Assembly (NCBI GenBank): GCA_963966185.1
Contig: CAWZYM010000151.1
Span: forward strand, 367,501-431,500
Length of the DNA stretch: 64,000 nucleotides
Source: Rhabditoides inermis
Taxonomy: Eukaryota > Nematoda > Chromadorea > Rhabditida > Rhabditidae
Direction: 5' to 3'
Shown: positions 33,730 to 44,963 of the stretch, piece by piece
Layout: every line of letters starts with the position of its first letter
How positions within the stretch are numbered: the stretch's first letter is position 1
Notes under the pieces: generated by a model
Database searches by the model: none
The model's input: only the letters and a program-made list of their open reading frames with translations
Told to the model about the DNA's origin: nothing
Program-made: the position numbers and the translations under genes

Positions 33730-35432
33730 GGCTACAAGTAGATCAGTAAAATTATCAAGTAGTTCAGAAAAGGGCGGGAAGAAACGGTGAAAACGGCTGG
33801 GTTGTATAATGGGCAGGTGGTGAGTGACAAATCTAATACAGGCAGCAGCCACGCCCCCCGCAAGAAACTGAGGGAGGGAGGGAGACCGGTCCGGTTTTTG
33901 TACTCTCACCCTCCTCTAAAAACACAATCTTTCGTCTGTCTCTAGCCCCGGTGGGTGGCAAGCGCGCTTCTTTGGGGTTCTCCCTGATCACTGCACTCTT
34001 TCCAACCCTCCGACGTCTGACCCTCTGCAATCGGCGCACTTTCTTTGTTCTTCTCTGTCTGACTCTCTCGACTTGCCGTACTCTCTCGCACGAGGGTGTA
34101 CCGTAGTGATTACGCGGGCGGGGACCACCGAGAAAGCCGATTAGTTGGAAGGAGCGCGCGAATTTGTATGAGGAAACACCTTGAATCTCTTTGAAACATT
34201 AGGGTAATCTATTATCGATTTATTGATTCCCTCAAATTGTTGCGATTCCGCTTGAGTGAAGGTAATAGGCGAGTCAAGGCCGACCTCTCTCACTCGCCTA
34301 TTCAAAACTGTGAAGAGGTATCGATTACTCCTTTCACTCTGGGTAAACTCACCTTCTCTCTTTCTCTTCAAAACTCACTAGGCCAATGGGAAAACCTCTG
34401 ATCCTACAAAAACGATTTCCAAAAAGAACCGCAAAAAAACGTATGCACACACTAATTGTGTGGGCCCATACAATAGATCGCGACACGCAACACGCGAAAA
34501 GAGAGCACTCGAAAAAGAGCGAGGCAAACACGGTGTGGTCTCTGCGGCAGGAATGATGAAAGGAAAAAGGAAACTATCGCCAAACGGCATGGGTCAGAAA
34601 GGGAGTATGATCCCTGGAGCTTTTTGCATTGCATTATAGATCCAGAAAGGACCACAAACTCAGTCATTGTCTGTGTAGAGGAACGTTTCAAGCCATAACA
34701 ATGGGGATTGGGGATGGGAAAAGAAGTTGGATACAAGCGAGGTCAGCCTCCGATCACATCAAAATCACACACACGCGAAAACGTCCAATAAAACGTCGCC
34801 GGGGCGAAGAATGGACGGAATGGGAATTCCCTAGATATCGCGCGAGGCTATTCCGAAAACCAATAGGATCGAAGGGGCGAGTGTGGGAATGTTTGTGTTG
34901 GTGCTATTTGAGTTTTTTTTAATCATATTAGTAATTTTACTATATAAATATTTAAAATTAAAGCAAACTCACATTCGTGAACGCGAATCAGCGACATATC
35001 ACGAGATTCCTGCAACATTTCCGAATAATAAAATCGTTCATTCGAATATGCCACTTATAAAGCGTGTGAATTATCATATAGATCGAATCGATTAGACAGA
35101 GCGAGAAGAATCCAATCTATTGGAGAATACTAAGCAAACAAACAACTGGTAATGCAGGTGAGTGTTGGAAACATGTTCAATGAACGGTGAGTAAGCGAGA
35201 GAGTGCGATCGTCTAACTCACTAGGTTTCAACAACTGAAAAAAAAAAGAAATTAGTAGAATACAACGCAACAGATAAGACGGTAGTGAGTTCGACCACAC
35301 ATGTTGCACTCCAACAATAGTAGACTACTAGATGGCACAGTCTACTCTCAACAATGCACACTGACATTGACTCGCCCTCTCATAATACGATAAATACGAT
35401 GATTCAACGAGCGATCAGCCCTCGCAAACCCC

Positions 35433-35501
<69 letters not shown>

Positions 35502-36046
35502 CGTCCCTCCCTCTCCTATCTCTCTCTCTCTCCTCTCTACGGTTGACGATAATTGTCGCTGACTGCGCGGGGACGGCTCAAAAAGAGGAAATCATAGAGG
35601 GGATCAGGTTATTGTATTGTTCGCAGCTCTGGAGCAGTTATATTGCGAGGATTGACTGGATTGCGCCAAAAACAACAATAAAACTCCCACTGTCTTGTTT
35701 ATCTGTCAGAAAAGAGATACAGTAAAAAACAGAAAACGTACGTTGACATGAGAATAGCATAGGAGTGATAAGGAAATGGAAGAAGTCCAATGTGTACCCT
35801 CGCGAACGAATCTAAAAGATACCCACTGTCGAGTTTACGAGAACGTTTCGAATATCTAATTATCTTATTTTACTTATGAACTCAGGCATACCGTCAATTA
35901 GCCAGTCTCGGACGCCAATTTCACGCTAAACACAACTTTGGAGGTGCGAACAAGTAAAAAACGTGCGCGGCGGTCTGCCGGCATCCAAGTACAGTTCGAC
36001 CTCCCGAAGATACCCTGTCACTATCCCTCGCATGTCATCGCTCCTA
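33730..36046. other. Long intergenic region, CT microsatellite at 35,432-35,540
   Basis: No exon with support. It probably holds the filament gene promoter on its left side. Short open frames at 34.6-35.1 kb have no recognisable content. Confidence 0.5.
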
Positions 36047-36692
36047 CGATGTCTGCGTCCGAGAAGACCATCACCACACCCGTATACATACGTCAACTCC
36101 GAAGTGGTCATCCAAATGTTGAAAGTGAGTGCATGATCGCATAGTGTTACCGTATATCACTAACGTTACCGTAACCATGTGTTCTGTTGTGGGACGATGA
36201 CAGATGCGGCCGTGTCGACGAGGGCGTTCACAATGGGGAGACAATCAGACGCGTCCGTCGGCGCGTCTTCATCGCGCTTCCTGCATGATTTTCTGATTAG
36301 ACGTATGCCACGCACGTACCAGCTGGTGAATTGTACGTGTTCGAGCGCCCTGCTCTCTCCGTCCAGTACAATCAGGAGATGTCGGCTCTATTCTTGTCGT
36401 CGGACACACGTAAGCTTAAGGTTTCCGAAGAGAAGGCTGCTGCCCTCCTCTGCCGGTAATCAGAAAGGCATGCAGGAAGCGCGATGAAGACGCGCCGACG
36501 GACGCGTCTGATTTTCTCCCCATTGTGAACGCCCTCGTCGACACGGCCGCACCTGTCATCGTCCCACAACAGAACACATGGTTACGGTAACGTTAGTGAG
36601 ATACGGTAACACTATGTGACCATGTACTCACTTTCAACATTAAGAGGAGTTGACGTGCGGGTGTGGTGATGGTCTTCTCGGAAGCGGACATC
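36047..36692. repeat. Inverted duplication carrying the MSAS... exon
   Basis: The left arm (36,047-about 36,290) and right arm (about 36,473-36,692) are inverse copies. Both contain the start MSASEKTITTP, a donor followed by TTACCGTAACC-type sequence, and a segment reading DEDAPTDASD...FLPIVNALVDTAA in one orientation. About 180 bp separates them. The same exon occurs at 8,108. The arms differ by small indels, for example around GTATACATACGTCAACTCC in the left arm. Confidence 0.7.
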
Positions 36693-36722
36693 GTAGGAGG
36701 CAACACCGTGTGTTCTAGTGCC

Positions 36723-37320
36723 ATGTCGACTCCTGACTTCGATCTGGCCGAACCGCGTGACGGCAGCGTCGACCGCTTCGAGCACGTCTTCTCTATGATC
36801 GCTCGCATTGCCGGAGCGACTTTTTTTTGAGGTATGTACACACTCGACAAACTGGTGGATAACCTAGATGTTATTCGTACAGATGACAGCACGACATGTG
36901 GCCGTCGGCCGCGTTCGACCAGATTCCCGCGCACTTCCTGGCCTGACGACCCTCTCCCACCACGCCACTTGTCAGAGCACTGCAAAGCGCTAGTTGCGCG
37001 AATGGTAGACACGCACATGATGCGAGTCACCGTTACGAAGGAAGAGTTCTACATGGCGATCAAATATGTACCTGGGAGCCGTCGTCGAACTCGCTATCCC
37101 TTTCGCGCAGCATTTCAACCATCGAGGTACTAGGAAAGAAGATTGCGTCAAGTTATTTCCCATTTCAGTGCGATGCGAAGCGTTCTGGTGGCGACTCGAA
37201 GTCGTGCAAGACGCGGTGGGAATGTGCCCGCCCTGTGTAAAAAAAGTGATGATATCAGAGTACGCTTTCACCGAATACATCGCTACTACATCCCCTGTAC
37301 CCGTGCGTGGCCATATAGCA
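36723..37320 (+). pseudogene. Uncharacterised helical protein, copy 2, degraded
   Basis: Opens MSTPDFDLAEPRDGS, DRFEHVFSMIARIAG, then an intron of about 65 bases. Further homologous pieces are EHCKALVARMVDTHM, VTKEEFYMAIKYV and CEAFWWRLEVVQDAV, in the same order as copy 1 at 11.8-12.4 kb. Copy 2 lacks the LLRVAAM segment and has a frame change after IKYV, where the nucleotide sequence still encodes GAVVELAIPFAQHF in another frame. Likely a pseudogene. The function of the family is unknown. Confidence 0.5.
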
Positions 37321-37440
37321 GTTTCTAGAGTCGAGTTCAATTCCTACTTATCGTCTACACATGCCTACACATGTGCTTCAAGACTTAGCACATTGACTCC
37401 CCCACAGGAATTCTCACTGTAGCTACATACATATAGTTTT

Positions 37441-37612
37441 ATGCTCGCAATAAGTTGCGCGCGGTCGGGTAGATCAGAGGAAGACGGAGAGTCAGCTCTC
37501 GGCAATAGCGCGCAAAACAAGAGAGGCAGACGGTTATGGCACCGTATTTCGAACTGCAAGCGAGGTAGATCGAAAACTATCGCTCTGGTGCAGAGTATAT
37601 ATGTCGTACAAT
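37441..37612. repeat. Dispersed repeat, copy 1
   Basis: Starts ATGCTCGCAATAAGTTGCGC and includes GCAAGCGAGGTAGATCGAAA. A shorter copy lies at 44,524-44,612, lacking the middle of about 80 bases. Confidence 0.75.
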
Positions 37613-37921
37613 GTGATGTTATAACAAAATTATGCGATAAAGTGTTGGAAACCGGAGTGAAAGCCGACGGCCACCGCGATTTCATATGAAATGAGCTCAC
37701 ATCCGGTGCGTTTGCGCCAGGATGTTTTTGACTTTACCGCCACTGAATGATTTGCGCCAAACCCGAAAACAACCATTCCGTTAATGTTTCTCTTGCCCTG
37801 TTGTGCTTGACATCGTTAAAAAGAGAAAGAACACAAGGATAATGGCTAACATAGTTTTATAATTGTTTAACAAGTATGATGTGTATGTGTGTAGATCAGT
37901 ATGCTAACATGTTAACTTGGC

Positions 37922-37975
37922 CGGGGGGCGCGGCTCAGTGGATAGAGCGTTTGGTTGACACGATGCTCGCCGGCT
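37922..37975 (+). repeat. Truncated tRNA-like 5' half
   Basis: GGGGGGCGCGGCTCAGTGG followed by ATAGAGCG resembles a tRNA D-arm/A box. No B box follows. Confidence 0.35.
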
Positions 37976-38106
37976 AAGACAACGCTTCAGATGACCTGCG
38001 GAGAATCGGCCGAGGAGTAGTAGTGAGTGGAGTGGTATAACCAGTATGAAGTATGAATGTGGATAGATGTATGAGTTGGATAACTGAGTGAATGTTAACT
38101 AGGGGA

Positions 38107-38223
38107 CTAGGGCTGTCTTCTCTTTCTCTTGCACAGCGGGAACTTCTTGGCGCTAGTCGAGGAGGAATACCATCTCCATTCGTCATGCAGTTCGACGCGC
38201 TGGAACAATACGTCTCTCTTTCT

Positions 38224-38317
<94 letters not shown>

Positions 38318-41300
38318 CCTCTCTTTCCTTCTCTCTCCCTCTCACATAGCAAGCCATATCAGGCTCGACTTCGGGAAATTTGAACGCGTAGTCAATCGGT
38401 GTTCCGTCAATGTACTTCCATTCCTCGTTGGTGGAGTAAATGCCGATCCACAAATCGTTTTTGCCTGAAATGTGACATGAGATGAGCATGACAAGTTCAT
38501 GTGAGAGGTAAAAGGTTAAAAGGTAAAGGTAAAGGTATGGGTATCCCCCCGATTCAAGAGATTCACTCTGCGGAGGGGGTCGAAGGAGGTCTACTAACCA
38601 CTGTACTACCGAGAGAATCCTACCACTAGACGGTTGTGAGAGGTTTGGTTACAAATTCAAGAAAAATAGATTTCAAGAACTTTGTTCCAAATCATAGTTC
38701 AACACTGATTGTTCGGTGTTCCAAATGGCTAACGCATGCGATGTGCTGTATCACGCACATGGCTTCAACTACTGTTTAATGTTACCATTTGGAGTCGCAC
38801 TTACCGCGCTCCTCCTCCTGGTTATAATTTGCGAAGCCCGGGGCCCAAATGACCGGGGTATATATACTCATAGTGTCGCACGAGTGTCGCTTTCATACGG
38901 ATGGTTAATTCGTTGTCCATATGTTAGGATCAGTGATCTACACACCCATGTGCACGTAGCCCTCCTGCTCGTTGTGAATGGACGCGAGGTGTCCTCCGTC
39001 CGACTGGCAATCCGCCTCGGCCTCTTGCCAACTCATTGCTTTTGGCTTCCCCTGCAATCACAAAGCACAGTTTTATGCCGTTCACCCTTCACTGCGCACC
39101 GTGACTTTTGTTATAAAAAGTGCACACTCTTTCGAAGTTGAGTAGCACCAAGATGCGGAAATTTGATTCATAAATAGTAAACGACGCACTTTTATCGAAC
39201 TATAAGTAGGTTGTTGAAATTTAACGTTAATCAACACTCTACCTTGAAGCAGGAGTCGGTGGACGCCACATACTCCCAGCTGTCATCTTGCGAGCAGAGG
39301 TCGAACGAACAGATCGCGTCGTACATATTCTAGACGGTAGTTCTTATTATGTTTTATTTTTATTTATTTATTTTATCAATAGTGGAACTCACCGTGCACT
39401 TGACGCTTTTCCACTGTCCGTTCTTGTGAACTGCGATGCAGCCTCCTTCAAGGAGTTTCGGTTCTCCTAAACGCAATGAGTTTTCTTTTTGGGAACTTTT
39501 GGATACTCGCTTGTTCACTCGCCGCATATTTGCCAGACAACATTTCATCGCACTTATCAATTATCTTTTAAAAGTACTTCCGTAAAAAGTGTTGTTTGTG
39601 TTAACCTGATTCAAGAAAAGCGCATGCATATATTATTAATTTTCGAAAAATCAAATCGTAAACACCTGAACATGAAAACTAACACAAACTTGCTCTTTCA
39701 AACGAATATAGAATAGTTACACGTAACATTCAGAATAATACGATTGTTTTGTTTATTTAGTGTTTTTTGCGGTTTATTATTTATGGTTTATCAGTAAAAT
39801 AAAATGTTATTCGTGATGTTGTTTGACTCAATGTTTCAGGTATAAAAATGTCAAAAAAATAAAACATGGAATTATTCAACATTAATTATTCAAAAATTAT
39901 TCAACGTTTTGAAAGAGCAAGTTTGTGTTAGTTTTCATGTTCAGGTGTTTACGATTTGATTTTTCGAAAATTAATAATATATGCATGCGCTTTTCTTGAA
40001 TCAGGTTAACACAAACAACACTTTTTACGGAAGTACTTTTAAAAGATAATATATGTCCTTTTGTTGAATTTCATAGAAATTTTCTCTCTCGTCTTCATAC
40101 ATGTAACATGTTCTTCTCTCATTATTTCATCAATTTCATTTCAAATTTATTCGAAATTTTCTCGTTCTCTCGTTCTCTCCTTCCATTCCTTCCCTCCTTC
40201 TCTCCTTCTTTCCTTCTCTCCTCCTCTCCTTTCCTCCTTCTCTCCTCCCATTCCTTCCCTCCTTCTCTCCTTCTCCCCTTCTCTCCTCCTCTCCTTCCCT
40301 CCTTCCTTCCTTCCCTCCTTCTTTCCTTCTCTCTTTCTCTCGTTCTCTCTTTCTCTCGTTCTCTCTTTCTCTCGTTCTCTCGTTATCCCTTTCTCTCTTT
40401 CTCTCGTTCTCTAGTTCTCTCGTTCTCTCGTTCTCTCGTTCTCTCTTTCTCCCTTTCTCTCTTTTCTCTCTTTCTCTCGTTCTCTCTTTTCTCTCTTTTC
40501 TCTCTTTCTCTCGTTCTCTCTTTCTCTCGTTCTCTCGTTCTCTCGTTCTCTCCGTCTCTCCGTCTCTCCTTCTCTCCTTCCCTCCTTCCCCCCTTCTCCC
40601 TTTCTCTCTTTCTCTCGTTCTCTCGTTCTCTCGTTATCTAGTTCTCTCGTTATTTCGTTTTCTCTTTCTCTCGTTCTCTCGTTCTCTCGTTCTCTCGTTC
40701 TCTCGTTCTCTCGTTCTCGCGTGTCTCCTTCTCTTCTTCTCTCCTTCCCTCCTTCCCTCCTTCTCCCTTTCTCTTTTTCTCTAGTTCTCCAGTTCTCTCT
40801 TTCTCTCGTTCTCTCTTTCTCTTTTTCTCTCTTTCTCTCGTTCTCTCGTTCTCTCGTTCTCTCGTTCTCTCGTTTCTCGTTCTCTCGTTCTCTCGTTTTC
40901 TCCGTCTCTCCGTCTCTCCTTCTCTTCTTCCCTCCTTCCCTCCTACCACCCTCCTTCTCTCTTTCTCTCGTTCTCTCGTTCTCTAGTTATATCGTTCTCT
41001 CTTTCTTTCGTTCTCTCTTTCTCTTGTTCTCTCTTTCTCTCGTTTTCTCGTTCTCTCGTTCTCTCGTTCTCTCGTTCTCTCTTTATCTCGTTCTCTCTTT
41101 CTATCCTTCTCTCGTTCTCTCGTTCTCTCGTTCTCTCGTTCTCTCCGTCTCTCCTTCTCTTCTTCCCTCCTTCTCTCCTTCTCTCTTTCTCTCTTTCTCT
41201 CGTTCTCTATTTCTCTCGTTATATCGTTATATCGTTCTCTCTTTCTCTCGTTCTCTCGTGCTCTCGTTTTCTCATTTCTCTCGTTCTCTCGTTGTCTCGT

Positions 41301-44084
41301 TGTCTCGTTGTCTCGTTCTCTCGTTGTCTCGTTCTCTCCTTCTTTCCTTCCCTCCTTCCCGCCTTCTCACTTTCTCTCTTTCTCTCGTTCTCTAGTTCTC
41401 TCGTTATATCGTTCTCTCTTTCACTCGTTTTCTCTTTCTATCGGTTTCTCTTTCTCTCGTTCTCTCATTATCTCTTTCTCTCTTTCTCTCTTTCTCTCTT
41501 TCTCTTTTTTCTCTAGTTCTCTCCTTCTCTCCTTCTCTTCTTCTCTCCATCCCTCCTTCCCTCCTTCTCCCTTTCTCTCTTTCTCTCGTTCTCTAGCTCT
41601 CTCGTTATATCGTTCTCTCTTTCTCTCGTTTTCTCGTTTTCTCGTTCTCTCTTTCTCTCTTTCTCTCCTTCCCTCCTTCCCTCCTCCTCCCATTCTCTCT
41701 TTCTCTCGTTCTCTAATTCTCTCGTTATATCGTTCTCGCTTTCTCTCGTTCTCTCTTTATCTCTTTCTCTCTTTCTCTCTTTCTTTCGTTCTCTAGTTCT
41801 CTCGTTCTCTCTTTCTATCCTTCTCTTCTTCTCTCCATCCCTCCTTCCCTCCTTCTCCCTTTCTCTCTTTCTCTCGTTCTCTAGCTCTCTCGTTCTCTTT
41901 TTATATCTTTCTCTCTTTCTCTGGTTCTCTCGTTCTCTCGTTCTCTCTTTCTATCCTTCTCTCGTTCTCTCGTTCTCTCGTTCTCTCCGTCTCTCCTTCC
42001 CTCCTTCCCTCCTCTCTTTTTCTCCTTTTCTCTCGTTATATCGTTCTCTCGTTCTCTCGTTCTCTCGTTCTCTCGTTCTCTCGTTCTCTCGTTCTCTCGT
42101 TCTCTCGTTCTCTCGTTCTCTCTTTCTCTCTCCCCTTACTAAATTCCTACTGATCGCAGCCACCAAAGTACATCTGTCTCTCTCCAAACAGCGTGCTCTC
42201 TCGCGTGCTCTCGCGCTCGCCCGCCAGCAGAGGGCTAGCTATCAGCTAGCGTGACTGGAAACGACACCCACCCACCCACCCACCCACCCACCCACCCACA
42301 CGCTGGCCTTTCGCCTAGTGCGAGTGCGAGATCGCTCATAACTTCTTTCGGAGAAAAGATACAAAGATGCCGTCAATTAGTGATCTGCCCTATGGAACCG
42401 TGCGAATCTAACTAACATAAATTGGAAGACTTCACATTGTTGCTAACATGTCCTTTGGATATCGCTACTTGAAAATTCTGGCGCGAGCCTTATTTTAACC
42501 CAAGAGAGAGGGCGCTGCGCGCCCTCTCTAATGCGGTGAAATGAAACGCAACAAAATAAGCATCATAATGGGGCGGTCCTAACATCGCGTTGCAATTGCA
42601 AGAAATCTTGCGATTACAAGAATTCTTGCAATGTAACGTTGTAAACGCAAGAATTCTTGCATTGCAACTTGACATGTCAAGATTTCCTGCAATTGCAACG
42701 AATTGCATGCACCTCAAACTTGGGTAACTAAACCGAGTCCAGATCACGGTCGCGCGTATATGCACGTCTAACATATCAGCGCGTAGCATGCGAGATCATA
42801 CGGGTTTGCTATATTGAAAGACCTATCGATAAATGAACGATGTCTCGCGATATCCCTCATCCAAATGTATCAAGCAAAATTATTAATTTTGCGATCAGTT
42901 TCTTCCGTTCGCGATTCTTTCTAGAGTTGCAAGAGGTCTTGCAATCGCAATGTTGCAATCGCAAGAATTCTTGCAAACGCAAGATTTCTTGCAATTGCAA
43001 TGCGATGTTAGGACCGGCCCAATGCCGTGGATTAGGGAATACACCATATTCCATCGCAATTGTCAGCGCAAGATAATAGCGTGCACACATCCCACTCACC
43101 GGGCGCCCAATTGGTGTAGGATCCGAGTGCGGAGTTGTCCAACCATCTCCAAGCTCCACGCAAGTACCGCCCTCCGATGAAGTAGTGCGGGTCGGTAAAG
43201 ATCGTGTCGTTCTTGACGAAATCTATGAAATTATATTAGTTCAAGGTAGTGTCGAAATGAAGAAAAAAATGTGTATGTAGTGCAGAAACGTGCATGCTGG
43301 GTGATGGTTACTATAACTAGAAAACAAGTGTGTCATTTATTAAAGAAGATATCCACGGAAAATATGATTGGAATTCATATTAAAGTAGTTTTAGAGAATA
43401 TAAATAAATTTCACAATCTATTATTTATGAAATGCTAAAATTTGGCACATTCTGATATCAAAATCCTCACTCGTAAATTTGTTTCAAAAAACATCGTGGC
43501 GGGACCGGTTGACCTATATTTTATATTTGATGTTTTGTAAACAGTGTGTGTTGAGAGGAAGTAGATGCCAGCTGGCACGCGGCGAGTCTTCCATCTCTTG
43601 ACCTCTCTCCCACTTTCCCCGGCCGCTGCCGCCTTTCCCGCGCAATCACAGTGGACATCAGCGCCCATCAGCGGGTGTGAAATAGGTCCCGACACGAACT
43701 TTTTCAGAACAGTTCGCTAGAGCACAAAATAGTGGGAATTGTCATCATTCCGTGGATATCTTCTTTAAAGTACCCCTACATGTTCCCCATTTTTACATTT
43801 ATCTAACCGTTTTGAAAATGCAAAACGATACTCACTAGCCAGAACAGCGTTTCCGTTTGGGCCCTCGCTTCTGGCTAGCTGGCCTCCGACTTCCTCGCAT
43901 GTCTTCTCCGCCGAGTCCCAGTCAGCTAGGACGGACTGGGAAAGGTGGATGTGAGTAGACAGGACAGTATTCTCACCAACAGGCACTCCTGCCGCTCCGG
44001 ATAGTACTCATAGTTGAAGGGGCACCTGTCTGCTTGCGTCGCTGATATGGGAAGAAGGAGAAGAGAAAGGAGAGAAATGAGCAT
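38107..44084 (-). CDS. Secreted protein with two C-type lectin domains, 269 aa (lectin gene 1)
   Basis: Eight exons (minus): 44084-43977, 43935-43836, 43222-43100, 39466-39393, 39329-39243, 39051-38946, 38464-38346, 38199-38107. All phases agree. Signal peptide MLISLLSLLLLPISA. Domain 1: CPFNYEYYPERQECL, DSAEKTCEEVGGQLAR, YFIGGRYLRGAWRWLD, EGGCIAVHKNGQWKSVKC. Domain 2: YDAICSFDLC, SWQEAEADCQSDGGHLASIH, DLWIGIYSTNEEWKY, DGTPIDYAF, ending in a basic KRKRRQP tail. The pattern C...WxxAexxC...GGHLASIH...WIGl...W is the C-type lectin fold. Canonical EPN/QPD-WND calcium ligands are not evident, so sugar binding is not assured. Intron 3 is 3.6 kb and holds the left arm of a large inverted repeat plus a foldback. 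Paralogue of lectin gene 2. Confidence 0.9.
38231..38340 (+). repeat. (CT)n microsatellite in last intron of lectin gene 1
   Basis: On the coding strand GA begins directly in the donor, CTAT/GTGAGAGG. Confidence 0.9.
38520..38635 (-). repeat. Possible tRNA-like repeat in lectin gene 1 intron
   Basis: The reverse strand has TCGGTAGTACAGTGGTTAGT (A-box-like). A B box is not clear. Confidence 0.3.
39560..40050. mobile_element. Foldback element (491 bp) at outer end of the left arm
   Basis: Ends ATTATCTTTTAAAAGTACTT and inverse, with arms of about 155 bp containing ACCTGATTCAAGAAAAGCGC. Its outer end is also the outer end of the large inverted repeat. Confidence 0.85.
39560..42742. repeat. Large inverted repeat, left arm (3,183 bp)
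   Basis: Every position i pairs with 92,217-i in the right arm. Matching open frames on opposite strands at several points obey this sum exactly, so no indels separate the arms. Contents from outside in: a foldback (39,560-40,050), about 2 kb of CTCTCGTT/CTCCTT-type polypyrimidine (40,160-42,130), a (CCCA)n run at 42,267-42,299, and half of a TTGCAA-rich foldback. It lies inside intron 3 of lectin gene 1. Confidence 0.95.
42571..43020. mobile_element. Foldback element rich in TTGCAATTGCAA palindromes
   Basis: Ends GGGCGGTCCTAACATCGC at 42,571 and a near-inverse at 43,020. The interior contains several copies of GCAAGAATTCTTGC and GCAATTGCAAG. The large inverted repeat breaks inside it, at 42,742. 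Confidence 0.8.
43337..43771. mobile_element. Foldback/MITE (about 435 bp) in lectin gene 1 intron 2
   Basis: TTAAAGAAGATATCCACGGA at 43,337 and its inverse ending near 43,771. CGGGACC also recurs inverted nearer the centre. Non-coding. Confidence 0.65.
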
Positions 44085-44963
44085 CTCAAATCAAATTATA
44101 TTGATGATGTATGATAAACGATAGGACTATTAGCGTTTGAAAGATTGGCGTAAAAGTAGAAATGTTTTACCTAACGTAAAACAATACAAACAAATGCATT
44201 CACCCCGGTATTTATAGTCAATCACAACAGTAAACACACCTACACATCTGCACTTTCTCCAATAAAAAGCATGTGTGTAAATGTTACGCATCCGGTTTAA
44301 TGATTGCTTCTTATTCTTATCTTCTATGAGTAATTCTTGTTTAATGATTGGAGCAGGTTTGTTTACTAATAACTAATTCGATTGACTACATATAGATGGG
44401 TGATAAAAAATATTCATAACAGGTACGATGTGGAACAGACTGGCATTGAGTCTATCGAATTCACACCGACAAGAAAGAGAGCATGGTTTACAACATCGGC
44501 ACGTAGAATACACGCTGACAACTATGCTCGCATGAAGTTGCGCGCGGTGCGGTAGATCAGAGGAAGAATTGCAAGCGAGGTAGATCGAAAACTATCGCTC
44601 TGGCGCAGGCAGGCATTGGGAATTAAATCTTTTTTTAAACTGAAAATGCAGCTACGAGTGCTCACCGGTCACCGATAGTCTAAACAACCACTACAGGCTT
44701 CCTACACGACACACATTCAAAGCACGTAGTGTAGTGGATAGCGATGTTCGCTAGAATCTGGACGAGGAATTCAATTTTCCTCACAATACCTTGACAATAC
44801 CGTGATACATTAATTGTAAACTGTTGCGAAGGTTCTATCCAAACTGTACAAAAGGGAAATACGATTAGAAAAATTGCGTCGATAAACCAATGTTTCACAC
44901 ATTTCCTTTTAGTTGTAGCAGAGGGTTGAGAATGCAGATGGTTCATCGAGTGACGTGAGGGAA
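44085..44963. other. Intergenic between the two lectin genes
   Basis: Contains the short copy of the dispersed repeat at 44,524-44,612. No gene seen. Confidence 0.6.

Noticed and set aside
40061..42187. Long Ser/Leu/Phe/Arg open frames (LSFSRSLV-type) as a repeat protein
   Set aside because: They are translations of the CTCTCGTT polypyrimidine tract, open in several frames, with no splice or start context, and mirrored in the other arm.
42267..42299. Telomere-like repeat
   Set aside because: The unit is CCCA/GGGT with no TTAGGC-type hexamer, just a short tetranucleotide run in both arms.
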